Below, in pieces: positions 5,901 through 7,415 of a stretch of 7,415 nucleotides of DNA. The position numbers and the translations under genes are program-made. This stretch comes from Solimonas thermocellulolyticum (GTDB lineage Bacteria > Pseudomonadota > Gammaproteobacteria > Nevskiales > Nevskiaceae): the NCBI RefSeq assembly GCF_040327995.1, contig NZ_JBEPIJ010000034.1, positions 1 to 7,415 on the forward strand, read 5' to 3'. The notes below the pieces were generated by a model. It saw nothing but the letters and a program-made list of their open reading frames with translations. It had not been told where the DNA came from and ran no database searches. The number at the start of each line of letters is the position of its first letter. Position 1 is the first letter of the stretch.

Positions 5901-7211
5901 TCAGCGCCGGCGCGGCGTGAGCTGGCACGCGCGCTCAAAGTCGCCGAGCACCGGCACCAGGGCGGCGAGGCACTCGCGCTCGGCCTCCGTCAAGTACGGG
6001 TTCCAGGCATCGAGGATCAAGACGATGCGGTCCGTGTTGCCACGGTTCCATGCCTCGTGCTCGAAGGTGTCGTCGAATACGATCGGTTCGCTTTCACGCC
6101 ACTCGCGCCTTTCGCCGCCGACGTTGAGTGCGCAACCCGGCGGTATGACCAGCGGCAGATGTACGACGACGCGCGAGTTGGTGTCGCCGTGATGTGGCAG
6201 GATGTGTGTGCCCGGCGTCAGTACCGAGAAACAAATCTCCGGCGCCTGGTCGCGAATGCGGTTGAGGGGGCACGCCTCGAGCGCCGCCGAGGTGCGCGGG
6301 CAGCGTGCGTGATTGGCGTCGTCGCGGTGGCCGTGACGGTAGAAAAAGAAGGCATCCCAGGCCGGCGCCGCACCCGCCGTGTTACGTAAGTGCCGCTCCA
6401 CCTGTGCGTGGTGAGAGAAGTTGAGGAAGGGTCTGAAGGCATCCGGTCCGTTCTCGCGCAGCGCGATCAATTCCTCCCGAATCGCGTCCGCTTCGTTGCG
6501 CAGATGGTCCAGCCACGGGAAGGCTGACAGGGGCAGGTAGGGCTGAGCCGGCAGTCCCGGAAAAAACAGGGTTTTGGGGCGTTGACGCGGGTCATCCGGT
6601 GCCATCGTCCGCTCGCGTAGATAGCCGGCCATGCAGTCCTCGACCCGTCGGAGCGCTACAGAACCGTGACGCGCGCGTAGCGGCTGCACGATCTCATCCA
6701 CCAGCGCGCGTTGATAGCGGCGCACGTAGCTGGCCGCATGCAAGACCTCGTCGCGCAGCGCCCGCGGGGTGCTCTCCGGCGACAGCCAGATGCCGAGTCG
6801 CTGCGCATTCGCGATGGCACGCTGATATTCGATCGCTGCCTGGCGTTGCTCGCCCGTTGTCTCGCGCAGCTTGCCGAGCATCAGGCGCGCGCGGTGCAGG
6901 CGCGGCTCGGTGTTCAGCGCGGCGACGAGATGCCGCTCGGCGGCGGCGTGATCGCCGCATCGCAGTAACGCGATGCCGAGGTTCTCGTTGATCGCCGCAT
7001 CGCCCGGAGCAGCTGCATGTGCATCGCGCAGGAGCGGCAGGGCCTGCGCCGCCGCGCCGCGCCGTAGCATGCGCATGCCTACGAAGGCGAGCGCTTCGCC
7101 GTGCGCCGGCGCGCGGTCCAGCAGCGCGAGATAGTGTTGTTCTGCAACGTCAGGCCGACCATTCGCCAGGGCTGCGCGCGCGCATTCGAGGATCCGGGAC
7201 GGGTCTTGCAT
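5901..7211 (-). CDS. TPR-repeat aspartyl/asparaginyl beta-hydroxylase
   Basis: A 436-residue fusion. About four TPR units occupy residues 5-138, a helical linker follows, and residues ~235-405 form an aspartyl/asparaginyl beta-hydroxylase domain, a 2-oxoglutarate/Fe(II) oxygenase. The motif HHGDTN (340-345) gives the first iron His (His340, HxGxxN), His351 follows in VVVHLPLVIPPGC, and His385 in FEHEAWN is the second iron His. Arg395 lies ten residues further on, as in animal AspH (His725 and Arg735, from memory), and should bind 2-oxoglutarate. Animal AspH also carries TPRs and hydroxylates Asp/Asn in secreted protein domains. No signal peptide or membrane anchor is seen, so this one looks cytoplasmic. 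An ATG 23 codons upstream (7280) is in frame, but I prefer 7211 because GGAG lies six bases before it and the TPRs begin directly after. It converges on the oxygenase gene with a 3-bp gap, so the two transcripts must overlap unless they end inside each other's genes. Confidence 0.9.
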   Translation of the reverse strand: MQDPSRILECARAALANGRPDVAEQHYLALLDRAPAHGEALAFVGMRMLRRGAAAQALPLLRDAHAAAPGDAAINENLGIALLRCGDHAAAERHLVAALNTEPRLHRARLMLGKLRETTGEQRQAAIEYQRAIANAQRLGIWLSPESTPRALRDEVLHAASYVRRYQRALVDEIVQPLRARHGSVALRRVEDCMAGYLRERTMAPDDPRQRPKTLFFPGLPAQPYLPLSAFPWLDHLRNEADAIREELIALRENGPDAFRPFLNFSHHAQVERHLRNTAGAAPAWDAFFFYRHGHRDDANHARCPRTSAALEACPLNRIRDQAPEICFSVLTPGTHILPHHGDTNSRVVVHLPLVIPPGCALNVGGERREWRESEPIVFDDTFEHEAWNRGNTDRIVLILDAWNPYLTEAERECLAALVPVLGDFERACQLTPRRR

Positions 7212-7217
7212 GCTGCG

Positions 7218-7221
7218 CTCC
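7218..7221 (-). promoter_or_regulatory. Ribosome-binding site supporting the 7211 start of the hydroxylase
   Basis: The minus strand reads GGAG, six bases before the ATG at 7211-7209. The longer in-frame start at 7280 has only a weak AGG-type match at a poor distance, and the extra 23 residues (MLRAPVSCKN...) do not look like a signal peptide or TPR. Confidence 0.6.
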
Positions 7222-7292
7222 AAGCCGACGACGAAGGGAAGTCGGTCGGAATTCTTGCATGACACTGGTGCGCGTAACATCGCTGTGCACGC

Positions 7293-7415
7293 CTAGCAGC
7301 TTGCTGAAAAACCGCGCGAAAGATCGCTGCCTACGGCCCGCGAATCGAAATTTGCGTGACGAAAAGAGAGGGGATGCCCCGTTGCGACGCGTATGCGCAG
7401 TTTGAGCGCTTGTTT
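7293..7415 (+). mobile_element. Possible end of a second insertion sequence (tentative)
   Basis: After the hydroxylase leader comes CTAGCAGCTTGCTGAAAAAC (7293-7312). It resembles the TTGCTGAAAAA-type terminal repeats found on several transposon families, and an open frame with a purine-rich leader then runs to the right edge. No protein family is recognisable in the few codons available, and neither the opposite repeat nor a target duplication is in view. It could equally be the ordinary promoter region of the hydroxylase gene; I found no convincing -35/-10 pair in it on either strand. Confidence 0.28.
7374..7415 (+). CDS. Possible start of an unidentified gene, cut by the right edge
   Basis: Fourteen codons beginning MPRCDAYAQF run to the window end in a frame that stays open back to the TGA at 7305. 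AGAGAGGGG lies immediately before the ATG, closer than an ideal ribosome-binding site. An in-frame GTG at 7356 is an alternative start. I do not recognise the protein. Together with the terminal-repeat-like sequence upstream, it could be a transposase start, but this is a guess. Confidence 0.2.
   Translation, partial: MPRCDAYAQFERLF

Noticed and set aside
7212..7280. N-terminal extension of the hydroxylase from the ATG at 7280
   Set aside because: The extra 23 residues resemble neither a signal peptide nor a TPR, and the ribosome-binding site before the 7211 start is better. Not fully excluded.
1..7415. CRISPR array, tRNA or rRNA genes
   Set aside because: No regularly spaced direct repeats, and no cloverleaf or conserved rRNA segments were seen on either strand.

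Overview
The window is GC-rich DNA dense with genes. The gene families point to a proteobacterium, and a gammaproteobacterium of the xanthomonad or Nevskia type seems most likely. That assignment is an impression from the TonB receptor and TPR-enzyme families, not a measurement. 

Layout from left to right. Positions 1-122 are the end of an insertion sequence. It carries the first 26 codons of a zinc-ribbon transposase, on the minus strand and running off the left edge; it resembles the IS1595 group. The insertion sequence has cut into a TonB-dependent outer-membrane receptor gene (123-2358, +). That gene resumes mid-codon in its plug domain, is intact to its terminal Phe, and ends at a strong intrinsic terminator (2380-2407). 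Next come three tightly coupled plus-strand genes: a class I SAM methyltransferase (2423-3433, TTG start), a TPR protein fused to a sulfotransferase (3430-5214) and a 2OG-Fe(II) oxygenase (5211-5897). Both junctions are ATGA overlaps. Facing them, with a 3-bp gap, is a minus-strand gene (5901-7211) for a TPR protein fused to an aspartyl/asparaginyl beta-hydroxylase domain. The last ~120 bases may be the end of a second mobile element, but the evidence is weak.

How it may work together (inference): a methyltransferase, a sulfotransferase and two different 2OG oxygenases lie beside one outer-membrane receptor. Two of these enzymes carry TPR domains, which usually bind protein or peptide. In the sulfotransferase, the spacing of the putative catalytic residues closely matches animal tyrosylprotein sulfotransferases. 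The simplest hypothesis is a protein- or peptide-modification cassette (hydroxylation, sulfation, perhaps methylation) linked to a TonB receptor, which could be the substrate or the importer of one. No precursor peptide gene is visible here. In this copy the receptor is disrupted, so the cassette may be decaying or partly orphaned. Both window edges may lie inside mobile elements, which would also fit contig ends created by repeats.
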